The translations under genes were made by a program, and so were the position numbers. From Bernardetia sp. (GTDB taxonomy: Bacteria > Bacteroidota > Bacteroidia > Cytophagales > Bernardetiaceae), in NCBI GenBank assembly GCA_020630575.1, contig JAHDBD010000013.1:93207-157206 (forward strand): a stretch of DNA of 64,000 bases, written 5' to 3'. This document shows positions 1 to 9,900 of the stretch, piece by piece. Position 1 is the first letter of the stretch; each line of letters starts with the position of its first letter. The notes below the pieces were generated by a model. The model was not told the DNA's origin, made no database searches, and was given only the letters and a program-made list of their open reading frames with translations.

Positions 1-3000
1 GAAAATGATAGTCTTGTATTGGGAAGCAATACTATAAATGCTTTAGAGGTAGATAACAATAATAATTTATGGATAGGCACTACTAAAGGGTTAAATAAAT
101 GGAATAGCGAACGCAAACCACAGCAATTATATCGTTATTATTATACTTATTATACTGATTCAACCAAATTATTTGGAGACAATATATCAGATATACATGT
201 AACACAAAGTGGAGATGTATGGATAGGTACAGCAGGAGGATTCAATCTCTACAAACCACAAACAGATAACTTTGAACGTTTTATTTATAATAAGAGACCA
301 ATGTACATTGAGTCTCTTACAGAAGGTTCTAATGGCATTTTGTGGGGGGCAGGAAATGACTATGTATATAAATTAGAAGTTGACTCAAAAAATGTTATTC
401 GTTACAGAACCTCTTTAGATGACTTAGGTCCTATGCCTTCTATTGTCAGAACTAAAGAAGGGGTTATTTGGATATCTTCTCGTAATTTAGGAGCTTTAAA
501 GTATGATCCTCTTACAAGTCAATTCAAATATTACTATACTGAAGTTGGTAACAAAAACTCTCTTCCTCATAGAAATGTCTGGACTGCCATAAAAGATGCA
601 CAAGGTATTGTATGGGTAGGTACAGATGAAGGACTTTCTCGTATAGATAGAACGGGAGCTATTTCTGAATATTATCATATCAAAAAAGGAGAGGGTAAAT
701 ATGATTTTCCAATAGAAAGTGTTACAGAAGTTTTTCAGACAAGAGAAGGAGAATTATGGGTAGCTGGTGGTTATACAATTTCTCGTATGACAAGTTTCTC
801 AAAAGAAAAAGGAGCTAAATTTGTAAGTTTAAAACCTGATAGTAATGACTCTACTACACTTCAATCTTCTACTTTAAATATATTACAAGATAAACAAGGA
901 AGTATTTGGATAGGTACTTTTAGTGGCATCTATAAAATGAACCCTTCTTTTAAAAAAGAATTTGGATATGAAGGAGAACGCTTCCTAAAGGAAGTTGCAA
1001 TCTGGACTAGCTATGAAGATAAAAATGGAATTCTTTGGTTAGGATCAAATCAAGGACTCATAAAAGTAACCCGAGATGAAAACAATACCCCTATTGATTT
1101 TAAATACTATAAAAATGACCCTGAAAATCTAAAATCAGTTAGTCATAATACTATACGAGCTATTACAGAAGATTCTAAAGGTAATTTTTGGGTAGGAACT
1201 ACAAATGGTCTGAACTTAATGAATCGTGAAACAGGAGAGTTTGAACATTGGGGAGAAAGAAACGAACTTGCTAATTATGCTATTTATGGAATTTTGGTAG
1301 ATGAAAAAGACAACCTTTGGATAAGTACAAACTTTGGACTCATGCGTCTTTTAGGAGATGATAGTATAGATGATTCTAAACGAATGACTAACTATAATCC
1401 AAAAGATGGCTTACAAAGTAGTGAATTTAATTCAGGAGCATTTTTTAAAGCAGAAGATGGAGAAATGTTTTTTGGAGGTATTCAGGGTTTAAATGCTTTT
1501 TATCCTCAAGACATCAGACCTAGTATTTATGTTCCACCTGTTGTTATGACAGATTTCAAAATACTTAACCGTTCTGTAGGCATCAAAAATTTGGGTAATC
1601 CAGAATCTCCTTTAACTGTTGATATTTCGCAAACTAAAGAAATTACTCTCACTTACGAAGATAAAGTAATTACTTTTGAGTTTGCTGCAATTAATTATAG
1701 GAGACCTGAAAAAACTAATTACTCTTATATTTTAGAAGGCTTTGATAAAGAATGGAATGAAGTTGGAAATCGTCGTTTTGCTACCTATAGTAATCTTCCA
1801 GCAGGAAATTATACATTCAAAGTAAAGGCTTCTAATAGTGATGGAATCGAAAATAATGAAGCCATAACTATAACAATAAAAGTTTTACCTCCTTGGTGGA
1901 AATCTTGGTGGTTTCTGACTATTGCTAGTATATTTGTTGTTGGGGCATCGATAGGCTTCTATACTAATAGAATGAATGTAGTAAAACGCCAAAATGATAA
2001 ACTAGAACGTTTAGTAGGAGAAAGAACTGCTGAAATAGGTCAGCAAAATGTATTACTAGAAAATCAAAAAACAGAAATTGAGCGTTCGTATAGTAATATT
2101 CGTGTGCTTAGTGAAATTGGGCAAAAAATTACTTCTATTCTTGACTTAGATGCTGTTATTAGTGCTGTTTATGAATATGTAAATGAACTTACTGATGCAA
2201 CAGCTTTTGGTATTGGTATTTACAATGCTGAAAAAGAGCGTATAGATTTTAGAGGTTTCATAGAAAATGGTCAGCGTATTCCAGATAGCTTTGATGAGAT
2301 TACAAATGAAAATAAACTATCAGTAGTTTGTCTTACTCGTAATGAAGATATTATCATTAATGATTTTGCAAAAGAACATACTCAATATATTAGTGAAGTT
2401 TCTTTAGATAGAGTAGGAGATACATATCAATCTATCATTTATTTACCTCTACTTTTAGAAGGAAAAATTGTAGGTGTTCTGACTGTACAAAGTCATTCTA
2501 CAAATGCTTATTCTAGAAATGATCTTACTATTCTTCGCACTTTAGCTTCTTATATTTCTATTGCCTTAGATAATGCTCGTACTTATACACAATTGGAAGG
2601 AGCAAACGATCTTATCAAGACCAAAAATCAAGCTATTATGGATAGTATCCGTTATGGAGAAACTATTCAACATGCTATTCTTCCAGACCCTCAAGATTTT
2701 ATTAGAAATTTTGACGATCACTTTATTATCTTTAAGCCTCAAGCAGTAGTTTCAGGAGATTTTTATTGGTCTATTCGTACAGGAAATAAAACCTTTGTAG
2801 CTGTTGTGGATTGTACAGGACATGGTGTTCCAGGTGCATTTATGTCTATGATAGGAAATACAATCTTGAATGAGATTGTTACATTACAAAATGTAACAGA
2901 ACCAGCGCAAATCTTAGAAAACTTAAATCAAGGCATTTGGGAAGCACTCCATCAAGAAGATTATCAAAACTTAGATGGAATGGATATTTGTTTGTGTGTA

Positions 3001-3387
3001 ATACAAGATGCAGACGAACTTAACATGCGTGTAGTAAATTTTGCAGGAGCAAAGAGACCTCTATTTATCCTAAAAAATGATAAACTTATAGAAGTCAAAG
3101 GAAGTAGAAAATCTATTGGAGGAAGACAAAAAACAGATGCAGATTACGAACAACGTCAGCTTTTATTACACCCTGGAGATATTCTTTATCTTACCACTGA
3201 TGGTTATGTTGATCAAAACGACTTTGACCGTGTAAAATATGGTACACTTCGTTTCAAAAAAGTATTAGCTTCTTTTACAGGAATGTCTTTACACGACCAA
3301 AAAGAAGTGCTATTAGAAGAAATGAGAAATCACATGGGAGAAGAAGAACAGCGTGACGATATAACACTTATTGGTCTTAAAATGTAA
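1..3387 (+). CDS. Beta-propeller sensor with SpoIIE-type phosphatase output (5' end outside window)
   Basis: A membrane sensor whose output is a PP2C-like serine/threonine phosphatase of the SpoIIE/RsbU kind. The frame is open at the left edge, so the start lies outside; 1128 codons are visible. Residues 1 to about 495 are repeated propeller blades of the Reg_prop type (recurring W-I/V-G-T and L-W-I/V motifs). A Y_Y_Y domain follows (about 500-625), then one membrane segment (about 637-657), a coiled linker, a GAF domain (about 700-860) and the phosphatase domain (about 900-1128). Metal-site motifs are visible: SGDFYW, DCTGHGVPGAF, TTDGYVDQ and QRDDIT. The family usually pairs this input with a histidine kinase; here the output is a phosphatase, presumably acting on an anti-sigma-factor antagonist or similar phosphoprotein. 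No such partner is seen nearby. The gene at 52713 carries the same output domain. Confidence 0.9.
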   Translation, partial: ENDSLVLGSNTINALEVDNNNNLWIGTTKGLNKWNSERKPQQLYRYYYTYYTDSTKLFGDNISDIHVTQSGDVWIGTAGGFNLYKPQTDNFERFIYNKRPMYIESLTEGSNGILWGAGNDYVYKLEVDSKNVIRYRTSLDDLGPMPSIVRTKEGVIWISSRNLGALKYDPLTSQFKYYYTEVGNKNSLPHRNVWTAIKDAQGIVWVGTDEGLSRIDRTGAISEYYHIKKGEGKYDFPIESVTEVFQTREGELWVAGGYTISRMTSFSKEKGAKFVSLKPDSNDSTTLQSSTLNILQDKQGSIWIGTFSGIYKMNPSFKKEFGYEGERFLKEVAIWTSYEDKNGILWLGSNQGLIKVTRDENNTPIDFKYYKNDPENLKSVSHNTIRAITEDSKGNFWVGTTNGLNLMNRETGEFEHWGERNELANYAIYGILVDEKDNLWISTNFGLMRLLGDDSIDDSKRMTNYNPKDGLQSSEFNSGAFFKAEDGEMFFGGIQGLNAFYPQDIRPSIYVPPVVMTDFKILNRSVGIKNLGNPESPLTVDISQTKEITLTYEDKVITFEFAAINYRRPEKTNYSYILEGFDKEWNEVGNRRFATYSNLPAGNYTFKVKASNSDGIENNEAITITIKVLPPWWKSWWFLTIASIFVVGASIGFYTNRMNVVKRQNDKLERLVGERTAEIGQQNVLLENQKTEIERSYSNIRVLSEIGQKITSILDLDAVISAVYEYVNELTDATAFGIGIYNAEKERIDFRGFIENGQRIPDSFDEITNENKLSVVCLTRNEDIIINDFAKEHTQYISEVSLDRVGDTYQSIIYLPLLLEGKIVGVLTVQSHSTNAYSRNDLTILRTLASYISIALDNARTYTQLEGANDLIKTKNQAIMDSIRYGETIQHAILPDPQDFIRNFDDHFIIFKPQAVVSGDFYWSIRTGNKTFVAVVDCTGHGVPGAFMSMIGNTILNEIVTLQNVTEPAQILENLNQGIWEALHQEDYQNLDGMDICLCVIQDADELNMRVVNFAGAKRPLFILKNDKLIEVKGSRKSIGGRQKTDADYEQRQLLLHPGDILYLTTDGYVDQNDFDRVKYGTLRFKKVLASFTGMSLHDQKEVLLEEMRNHMGEEEQRDDITLIGLKM

Positions 3388-3553
3388 CTCCTCATACTAA
3401 CGCAAACCAACCAAAGAGAGGTTTTAATTTGTTTTTAATAAATGAGTTGGGTATGTGTAAAATATAAAAATAAGGTGGTGTTACACAAAGCATGATTTTT
3501 TTAAAGTATTTCAGAATAACAAAATTATGCAACTAAAAACTGCTCAATAAACC

Positions 3554-3579
3554 GTTGTCGATGTAGGGACATCGACAAC
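3554..3579. repeat. Dispersed hairpin, GTTGTCGATGT subfamily
   Basis: Perfect 11-bp stem (3554-3564 with 3569-3579) and a 4-base AGGG loop, just beyond the stop of the TauE/SafE gene. The core GTCGATG/CATCGAC recurs at 28641-28656. It has no T-run, so it is not a typical terminator. Confidence 0.75.
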
Positions 3580-3587
3580 ATCTAAAC

Positions 3588-4412
3588 CTAAAAAAACAAT
3601 TCCTTCATCAAAATATAACTTCCCATTATCAGCACAAACCAACCAAAAATAGGTTTGAGTTTTTTTCCATCTATGCGTTTTGAAAGTGCCATTCCTATAA
3701 AAATTCCTAAAATAGACATAGTAGAAAGAATCAAAAGGAGTTTCCAATCGGTTTGCATTTGATTTTGAGAAACCAAAAAACCAAAGAAAGAATTGAGTGT
3801 AATAATAGTAAGCGAAGTACCAATGGCTTCTTTCATTTCCAAACCCAAGAGAAAAACCAAAGCAGGAATAATAATAAATCCACCTCCAGCACCCACAAGA
3901 CCTGTAATAAGACCAACTACCAAACCTTGTAAAATTACCATTGGATAATTGAACGATTTTTTTTCTGCGTCTACATCTAAGCCATTGTCGGTGTCTCCAC
4001 CGACGACAGATGTAGAACCCGATTTAATCATTTTGTAAGAAGCCAATATCATCAAAACGGCAAATAAAGCCATCAAGAAAATTCCTTTTGTCAGTATAAA
4101 ACTTCCTACATTAAAAATTTCATCAGGAATAGCAGGAACTAAATAATGCCTAGTCAAGAAAACCGAAAAAATAGACGGAATCCCAAAGACCAAAGCCATT
4201 TTCATTCTGACCAAACCTTGTTTGAAATAACTAAACGCACCTACACTACTTGTCAGTCCTACTACAAAAAGTGAGTAAGCCGTTGCCACAACAGGCTCAA
4301 CACTAAATAAATAAACCAAAACAGGAACAGTCAAAATACTTCCACCTCCTCCAATAAGTCCAAGTGAAATTCCAATAAAAATGGCAGCGAAATAACCTAT
4401 AAATTCTATCAT
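3588..4412 (-). CDS. TauE/SafE family sulfite/organosulfur exporter
   Basis: Integral membrane protein of 274 residues, the usual size for TauE/SafE (DUF81) permeases, which export sulfite, sulfoacetate or related anions. The two-fold internal repeat is clear: GLIGGGGSILTVPVL (18-32) and GLVGAGGGFIIIPAL (171-185), each opening a bundle of hydrophobic helices. The loop joining the halves (about 132-147) is translated from a copy of the dispersed hairpin repeat found between genes elsewhere in the window. A regulator of the Crp/Fnr family lies 76 bases upstream on the same strand, probably in one operon. In Bacteroidota this pairing is common in sulfur or redox stress loci. The substrate cannot be read from the sequence. 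Confidence 0.85.
   Translation of the reverse strand: MIEFIGYFAAIFIGISLGLIGGGGSILTVPVLVYLFSVEPVVATAYSLFVVGLTSSVGAFSYFKQGLVRMKMALVFGIPSIFSVFLTRHYLVPAIPDEIFNVGSFILTKGIFLMALFAVLMILASYKMIKSGSTSVVGGDTDNGLDVDAEKKSFNYPMVILQGLVVGLITGLVGAGGGFIIIPALVFLLGLEMKEAIGTSLTIITLNSFFGFLVSQNQMQTDWKLLLILSTMSILGIFIGMALSKRIDGKKLKPIFGWFVLIMGSYILMKELFF
3971..4015. repeat. Dispersed hairpin inside a coding sequence
   Basis: Composite inverted repeat. The outer arms are CTACATCT (3971-3978) and AGATGTAG (4008-4015); the inner stem is GTCGGTG/CACCGAC around 3987-4004. It resembles the intergenic copy at 6861-6889 closely, but the inner stem differs by a compensating base pair. It is translated as a loop of the TauE/SafE protein. 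Confidence 0.75.
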
Positions 4413-4488
4413 AATCGTAAGTTAAACTATTTTTTCTTACAAAAATGAGAAATTTAAACTGCCTTATCAGCTACTTTTGTTACAGAAT

Positions 4489-5106
4489 CTAAAGAATTAT
4501 AATTTTATTTCTCCCCAACTCTACCATTCCGTTATTTTCAAGTTGTTTTAGAAGTCTTGAAACTACAACTCTAGCCGTAGCGAGTTCGTTGGCTAGTTGT
4601 TCGTGTGTAATAGAAATGGTTTTCGAACCTGTCAGTTCTACTTTTTTTTGTAAAAGATGCAAAAGTCGTTCATCTACTTTCTTAAACGCCATCGCATTGA
4701 CAACATCTAAAAGCTCTTCAAAACGCTTGTGATACAATCTAAAAATATAATCCAACCATTCGGGATATTCTTTTATGAAGAGCATTACTTTATCAATCGG
4801 CAAAAACAAAATTTCTGCATCTTCCTCTACTTCAGCACGTACTTTACTAGCTTCATTGTGCATTCCACCCAAAAAAGACATAATACAACTTTCACCAGAT
4901 TTGATGTAATAAAGGAAAATTTCTCTGCCATCTTCCTCTGTTCGAAGAACTCTAATGCTCCCCTTTGCAATAATTGGAATGGAACGAATAGAAGATTCTT
5001 CTTCCAAAATGACATCACCTGCTTTATAATTTTTGATGATGCTATTATCATAAAGTTTTTGTGTAAGTTCTGGCGAAGTTTTGAATTCTGTGAAGGTTTG
5101 AAGCAT
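4489..5106 (-). CDS. Crp/Fnr family transcriptional regulator
   Basis: A 205-residue regulator with an N-terminal cyclic-nucleotide-binding-like beta-roll (about 25-110), a dimerisation helix and a C-terminal winged helix (ITHEQLANELATARVVVSRL, about 167-186, as the recognition region). The beta-roll contains GESCIMSFLGG; no iron-sulfur cysteine cluster of the FNR type is evident, so it is more likely a redox- or ligand-responsive member than an oxygen sensor. It lies upstream of the TauE/SafE gene and is probably co-transcribed with it. The divergent CtlX gene starts 98 bases away. The effector is unknown. Confidence 0.88.
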   Translation of the reverse strand: MLQTFTEFKTSPELTQKLYDNSIIKNYKAGDVILEEESSIRSIPIIAKGSIRVLRTEEDGREIFLYYIKSGESCIMSFLGGMHNEASKVRAEVEEDAEILFLPIDKVMLFIKEYPEWLDYIFRLYHKRFEELLDVVNAMAFKKVDERLLHLLQKKVELTGSKTISITHEQLANELATARVVVSRLLKQLENNGMVELGRNKIIIL

Positions 5107-5137
5107 TATTTTTTAATTGATAAATGACAACTATTAT

Positions 5138-5172
5138 TTTGCAAGTAATAAAGTCAAATTCTGTTATATTTG
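5138..5172 (+). promoter_or_regulatory. Probable Bacteroidota-type promoter of the CtlX gene
   Basis: TTTG at 5138-5141 and TATATTTG at 5165-5172 fit the group's -33/-7 pattern, with a slightly long 23-base spacer. The start codon follows 32 bases later. Confidence 0.5.
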
Positions 5173-5204
5173 TTTGAAATATGAAAATACTTAATTGAAA
5201 ACGT

Positions 5205-6134
5205 ATGCTTACAAATACACTCCTTTTAATAGAACCCAATCATTTTACAGCAAATCCTGATACGATTGACACAAATTTTTATCAAGAAAAAGTAACAGAA
5301 AATATTGATACTCAAAAACTTGCAAAACAAGAATTTGATTTATTGGTGAAAAAATTAAAAGAAAATAGTATAAAAACGATTGTACTTACTGCCCAAAGAA
5401 AAGACGGAAAAGAACCCATTACACCAGACGCACTTTTTCCAAATAATTGGATTTCTTTTCATTCCAATTCTGATAAAAAAGCAGTTTTATATCCAATGTG
5501 TGGCGAAAACAGACGTTTAGAACGCAGAAATGATGCTATCGAAGAAGCACAAAAGTTAGGTTTTCAGATTGATGAAATTATAGATTTGACTGACTTTGAG
5601 AATCAAAATAATTTCTTAGAAGGAACAGGAAGTTTGATTTTGGACAGAAAAAATAAAATGGCGTATGCGTGTCTTTCGCAGCGAACAGATAGAAAATTGA
5701 TTGATACTTTTTGTAAAAAAATGAATTATGAAAGCGTAGTTTTTACGTCAGAACAAGAAACAAATGAAGGTTGGAAATTAATTTATCACACCAATGTAAT
5801 GATGTCAGTAGGAGAAAATATAGCTGTTGTTTGTTTAGAATCTATCAGAAATGAATACGAAAGAAATAATTTAGTCAAAAAAATAAAAGAAACAGGCAAA
5901 GAAATTTTGGAAATAAGTCTTGAACAAAAACATCATTTTGCAGGAAATATGTTACAAGTCAAAAATATCCACAATGAAAAATTTTGGGTAATGTCTGAAT
6001 CAGCACACAAAATTCTTTCTCAAAGTCAATTAGATATTTTACAAAAAGAAAGTAAAATTATTTATAGTCCTATTCCTACAATAGAAAAATATGGTGGTGG
6101 GAGTGTCCGTTGTATGCTTTGTGAAGTATTTTAA
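5205..6134 (+). CDS. ctlX: Citrulline-utilisation hydrolase type protein (CtlX family)
   Basis: Member of the amidinotransferase/arginine deiminase superfamily, 309 residues, matching the CtlX group of Bacteroidota. Catalytic landmarks are in the expected order: PNNWISFH (79-86), EGTGSLILDR (139-148), the HTN motif with His195, and the nucleophile in GGGSVRCMLCEVF (Cys303). The family hydrolyses guanidino or ureido groups; a role in citrulline or arginine breakdown is inferred from the family name. The gene stands alone, divergent from the Crp/Fnr regulator. The last 6 residues are intact, so it looks functional. Confidence 0.8.
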   Translation: MLTNTLLLIEPNHFTANPDTIDTNFYQEKVTENIDTQKLAKQEFDLLVKKLKENSIKTIVLTAQRKDGKEPITPDALFPNNWISFHSNSDKKAVLYPMCGENRRLERRNDAIEEAQKLGFQIDEIIDLTDFENQNNFLEGTGSLILDRKNKMAYACLSQRTDRKLIDTFCKKMNYESVVFTSEQETNEGWKLIYHTNVMMSVGENIAVVCLESIRNEYERNNLVKKIKETGKEILEISLEQKHHFAGNMLQVKNIHNEKFWVMSESAHKILSQSQLDILQKESKIIYSPIPTIEKYGGGSVRCMLCEVF

Positions 6135-6181
6135 TTATTTTGAATTAAACTCTTTCCAAATTAGCCTTTTAAGAAAGTTTA

Positions 6182-6214
6182 TTTGGAAAGATGACAACAA
6201 ATTTCTTAACTTTG
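6182..6214 (+). promoter_or_regulatory. Probable promoter of the metal-efflux operon
   Basis: TTTG at 6182-6185, a 21-base spacer and TAACTTTG at 6207-6214. The predicted transcript starts about 80 bases before the His-rich gene, so its leader includes the two hairpins at 6228-6293. Confidence 0.5.
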
Positions 6215-6224
6215 TAGTATTAAG

Positions 6225-6296
6225 TACCACAGACTTCCTAGTCTGTGAGTCAAAATCAACTTTTCAATACTAACACAAACTAAAAAGTTTGTGATA
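6225..6296. repeat. Inverted pair of dispersed hairpins in the metal-operon leader
   Basis: Unit 1 is CACAGACT-TCCT-AGTCTGTG (6228-6247). Unit 2 is CACAAACT-AAAA-AGTTTGTG (6274-6293). Read on the opposite strand, unit 2 and its flanks align with unit 1, and the one stem position that differs is compensated (G-C to A-T). The core of unit 1 recurs exactly, inverted, at 31256-31273. Confidence 0.8.
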
Positions 6297-6300
6297 CAGA

Positions 6301-6741
6301 ATGAATAATTTTTCCAACATATCGCAAAACCTCAAAACTCGCTTTCCATTTTTTTGGATAGTAATGAGTTTGTTTTTGCTTGTTGGACATTCATTTACAC
6401 CTCATTGTCACCATCAACATGTAGTTTGTCAATCAAACTCAGTTCATACACATAAAGCAACTCCTTCAAACTTTTTTGCTTTGTTGTATTCTCCTAACAT
6501 TGGAGAAGAACATTTGCATAATTTTACAGAAGACAATAATTCTGTTTCTAAAGAACTTCAAAAAATAGCCAAACAAGATATACAATCTACGGCTATTTTT
6601 ACAGACTTTTCTACTGCCCAAAGCCACACAAAACAAGCAGTAGTTTCTAGCAAAAATACATATGTATGTTTCTTTTCACATACTATACAAGATATTCTTT
6701 TTAAGAATATCCCTCTTCGTGCACCTCCAGTTTTAGCATAA
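6301..6741 (+). CDS. Small His-rich exported or membrane-anchored protein, metal-efflux operon
   Basis: A 146-residue protein of no named family. A single hydrophobic segment (about 17-32) is followed at once by a histidine/cysteine cluster (HCHHQHVVC, 35-43, then HTHK, 49-52). The C-terminus is FKNIPLRAPPVLA. Small proteins of this shape often precede RND heavy-metal pumps in Bacteroidota; the position as first gene before cusA supports a periplasmic metal-binding or chaperone role. That role is inference. The gap to the pump gene carries repeat elements. Confidence 0.65.
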   Translation: MNNFSNISQNLKTRFPFFWIVMSLFLLVGHSFTPHCHHQHVVCQSNSVHTHKATPSNFFALLYSPNIGEEHLHNFTEDNNSVSKELQKIAKQDIQSTAIFTDFSTAQSHTKQAVVSSKNTYVCFFSHTIQDILFKNIPLRAPPVLA

Positions 6742-6765
6742 TCTTTCAATTTATTTTTTTCTTCT

Positions 6766-6854
6766 TGTTCAAGCATTCTGCTTGGACACACTTTTTCGTA
6801 AGCATATGCTTACAAAAGAGTTAGCACAAGATAGAATCTTGCGCTAGAATAAAA
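6766..6854. repeat. Triple-hairpin dispersed repeat, copy 1
   Basis: Three successive hairpins: CAAGCA-TTC-TGCTTG (6770-6784), a perfect 16-base palindrome GTAAGCATATGCTTAC (6798-6813), and TAGC-a-CAAGAT-aga-ATCTTG-c-GCTA (6822-6846). The whole block recurs at 31077-31163 with roughly 80% identity by eye. Confidence 0.85.
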
Positions 6855-6860
6855 CCTTAT

Positions 6861-6889
6861 GCCGTTGTTGGTGTCTCCACCAACGACAG
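6861..6889. repeat. Dispersed hairpin, GTTGGTG/CACCAAC subfamily
   Basis: Stem GTTGGTG with CACCAAC around a short loop, 21 bases before the CusA start. It is nearly identical to the copy inside the TauE gene (3984-4012), with a compensating base-pair change. It contains an in-frame ATG at 6859 that would falsely lengthen the pump gene. Confidence 0.75.
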
Positions 6890-6909
6890 TATTACAAATC
6901 AGAAATTTT

Positions 6910-9900
6910 ATGTTAGACAACCTAATCGGATTTTCTATCCGTAATAAATTCATTGTCTTGATGGGCGTTTTGGCTCTTATTGGTTGGGGAACGTATTCTC
7001 TTCTCAATTTGCCTTTAGATGCCGTTCCAGACATTACCAACAATCAAGTTCAGATTGTTACACAGTCGCCTACTTTAGCACCACAAGAAATTGAGCGTTT
7101 TATTACTACGCCTATCGAACTGGCTGTTACCAATTTGCCTAAAGTAACCGAAGTGCGTTCTGTTTCTCGTTATGGTCTTTCGGTTATTTCCATTATTTTC
7201 AAAGAAGATACCGATATTTTGGAAGCTCGGCAGCTTGTTAGCGAACAACTAACGGCTATTTCTTCACAAATTCCTCCTAATTTGGGAACACCTTCTTTGA
7301 TGCCTATCACAACAGGATTGGGCGAAGTTTATCAATATACACTTGAAGTAGAAGACAAATTCAAAGACAAGTATTCCATTACTGACCTTCGAACAATTCA
7401 AGATTGGATTGTAAAAAGACAAATGGCAGGTGTGGAAGGAATTGTAGAAGTGAGTTCTTTTGGAGGAAATCTCAAACAATATGAAGTTTCGGTCAATCCT
7501 TCGACGTTGCAAGGTTTGGGAATTACATTGAATGATATTTATGAAGCCTTAACGACCAATAACGCCAATGGTGGTGGAAGTTATATCGAAAAAACACATT
7601 ATCGATATTATGTCAGAACAGAAGGTTTAATCAATTCTTTAGAGGAAATTAAACAAATTCCTATCAAAGTCAGAAATTCAAAACCTATTTTGATTGGAGA
7701 AATAGCCGAAGTAAAAGAAGGACACGCACCACGATTGGGCGCAATGACAAAAGATGGAAAAGGCGAAACTGTAGGAGGAATTGTTTTGATGCTCAAAGGT
7801 GCAAACTCACTAGAAGCAATAACCAATATCAAAGAAAGAATCCAAAACATTCAAAAATCTCTGCCTGAAGGTGTTACGATTGTTCCTTATTTAGACCGTT
7901 CAGATTTGATTGATAGAGCAATTTCTACTGTAAGTACCAATTTAGCAGAAGGCGCATTGATTGTAATTTTTGTTTTGGTGTTGCTTTTGGGGAATTTTAG
8001 AGCTGGTTTTATTGTCGCTTCGGTTATTCCACTCGCTTTAATGTTTGCTTTTGGAATGATGCACCTTTTTGGAGTTTCGGCAAATTTGATGAGTTTGGGA
8101 GCGATTGATTTTGGACTTATTGTCGATGGTTCGGTTATCATTGTTGAAAATGTTGTCCATCAATTATACAAAAAACACAAAGGTCAAAAACTCACTTCGC
8201 AGCAAATGGATAATGCCGTTTTGGATTCTTCTCTACAAATTAGACAATCGGCAGCCTTTGGAGAAATTATCATTCTAATCGTTTACTTACCTATTTTGGC
8301 TCTTACAGGTGTTGAGGGAAAAATGTTTAAACCGATGGCAGAAACTGTTATTTTTGCTATTTTGGGAGCATTTATTTTGTCTTTGACGTATGTTCCGATG
8401 ATGTCAGCTTGGCTTTTATCCAAAAATGTAAAAGAAAAACACAGTTTTGCAGAACGAATTTCAAATTCAATTATGCAAGTTGCCGAAAATATTTATCAAC
8501 CTATTCTTGAAAAATCATTACAGTTTGGAAAAAGTATTGTAGTTATTTCAATTCTTTTTTTCGCAATTAGTTTGTATGTTTTTCTACAAATGGGAGGTGA
8601 ATTTATGCCTACTTTAGATGAAGGAGATTTTGCCGTAGAAATGGCTTTACCTTCTGGAAGTTCTTTAGAAGAAAGCATAAAAGCAGCAACAGAAGCCGAA
8701 AAAATACTACTCCAAAATTTCCCAGAAGTGCGTGGAGTGGTTGCTAAACTAGGAACGGCAGAAGTTCCTGTCGACCCAATGCCTATTGAAAGAGGTGATG
8801 TAATGGTTTTACTAAAAGACAAAAGTGAATGGGTCAGCGCAGATACCAAGGAAGAACTCATCGAAAAGATGAAAGAAAAACTATCTGTTTTGCCTAATGC
8901 AAGTTTTGATTTTATGCAGCCTATCGAAATGCGTTTTAATGAACTTATTGCAGGCGATAAATCAGATATTGCAGTTCGTCTTTTTGGAGAAAATTTGGAT
9001 ACACTCTATAAATATGGACAACAAATAGGCGCACTTTCAGAAAAAATTGAAGGTGTTGGAGATGTGCGAGTAGAGCAGATTGTCGGACTTCCTCAATATG
9101 TTGTTCAGTACGATAGACAAAAACTAGCACAATATGGCGTTACGATTGATGAGGCAAATCGTCTTGTCGAAACGGCTTTTGCAGGTGGTTATGCAGGTAC
9201 GATTTACGAAGGCGAAAAGCGTTTTGATTTGGTGGTTCGTCTGTCTGAAAAAGATAGAAATAAACCCGAAACGCTAGAAAATCTATTTATTTCCATTCCT
9301 TCTACGACAAATGATATAGCTACTATTCAACAAATTCCTTTAAATACAGTTGCTAAAATTAAGCGAATTGAAGGCGCATCACAGATTTCAAGAGAAAACA
9401 CACAGCGAAAACTAACCGTCGGAATCAATGTCAGAGGGCGAGATGTAGAATCTTTAGTCAATGAGCTTTCTGAAAAAATTGATACTCAAATTAAATTACC
9501 CTCTGGCTATTTGGTTATGTATGGAGGACAATTTGAAAATTTACAAGCTGCAAAAGCTCGTCTGATGATTGCTGTTCCTGTTGCGTTGCTTATGATTTTT
9601 GCCCTTCTTTTTATTACGTTTGGTTCGCTTGAACAGGCTACTTTGATTTTCACGGCTATTCCACTTTCTGCCATTGGTGGCGTTTGGGCGTTGCATTTGC
9701 GTGATATGCCGTTTAGTATTTCGGCTGGAGTTGGTTTTATTGCTCTTTTTGGTGTAGCTGTTTTGAATGGAATTGTGTTGATTGCTCGTTTTAATGACCT
9801 TAAAAAAGAAGACCCAACATTACCATTAAAGGAACGAATCATTCAAGGCACAAAAGACCGTCTAAGACCTGTTTTGATGACTGCCCTAACGGCTGCATTG

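Noticed and set aside
3544..3747. Minus-strand open frame of 67 codons overlapping the exporter gene end
   Set aside because: It lies mostly over the hairpin and the exporter's C-terminal codons in another frame, with no independent coding signal.
4729..5127. Plus-strand open frame of 132 codons opposite the Crp/Fnr gene
   Set aside because: Shadow of a clearly real gene; the translation is rich in Phe, Ile and Asn without domain character.
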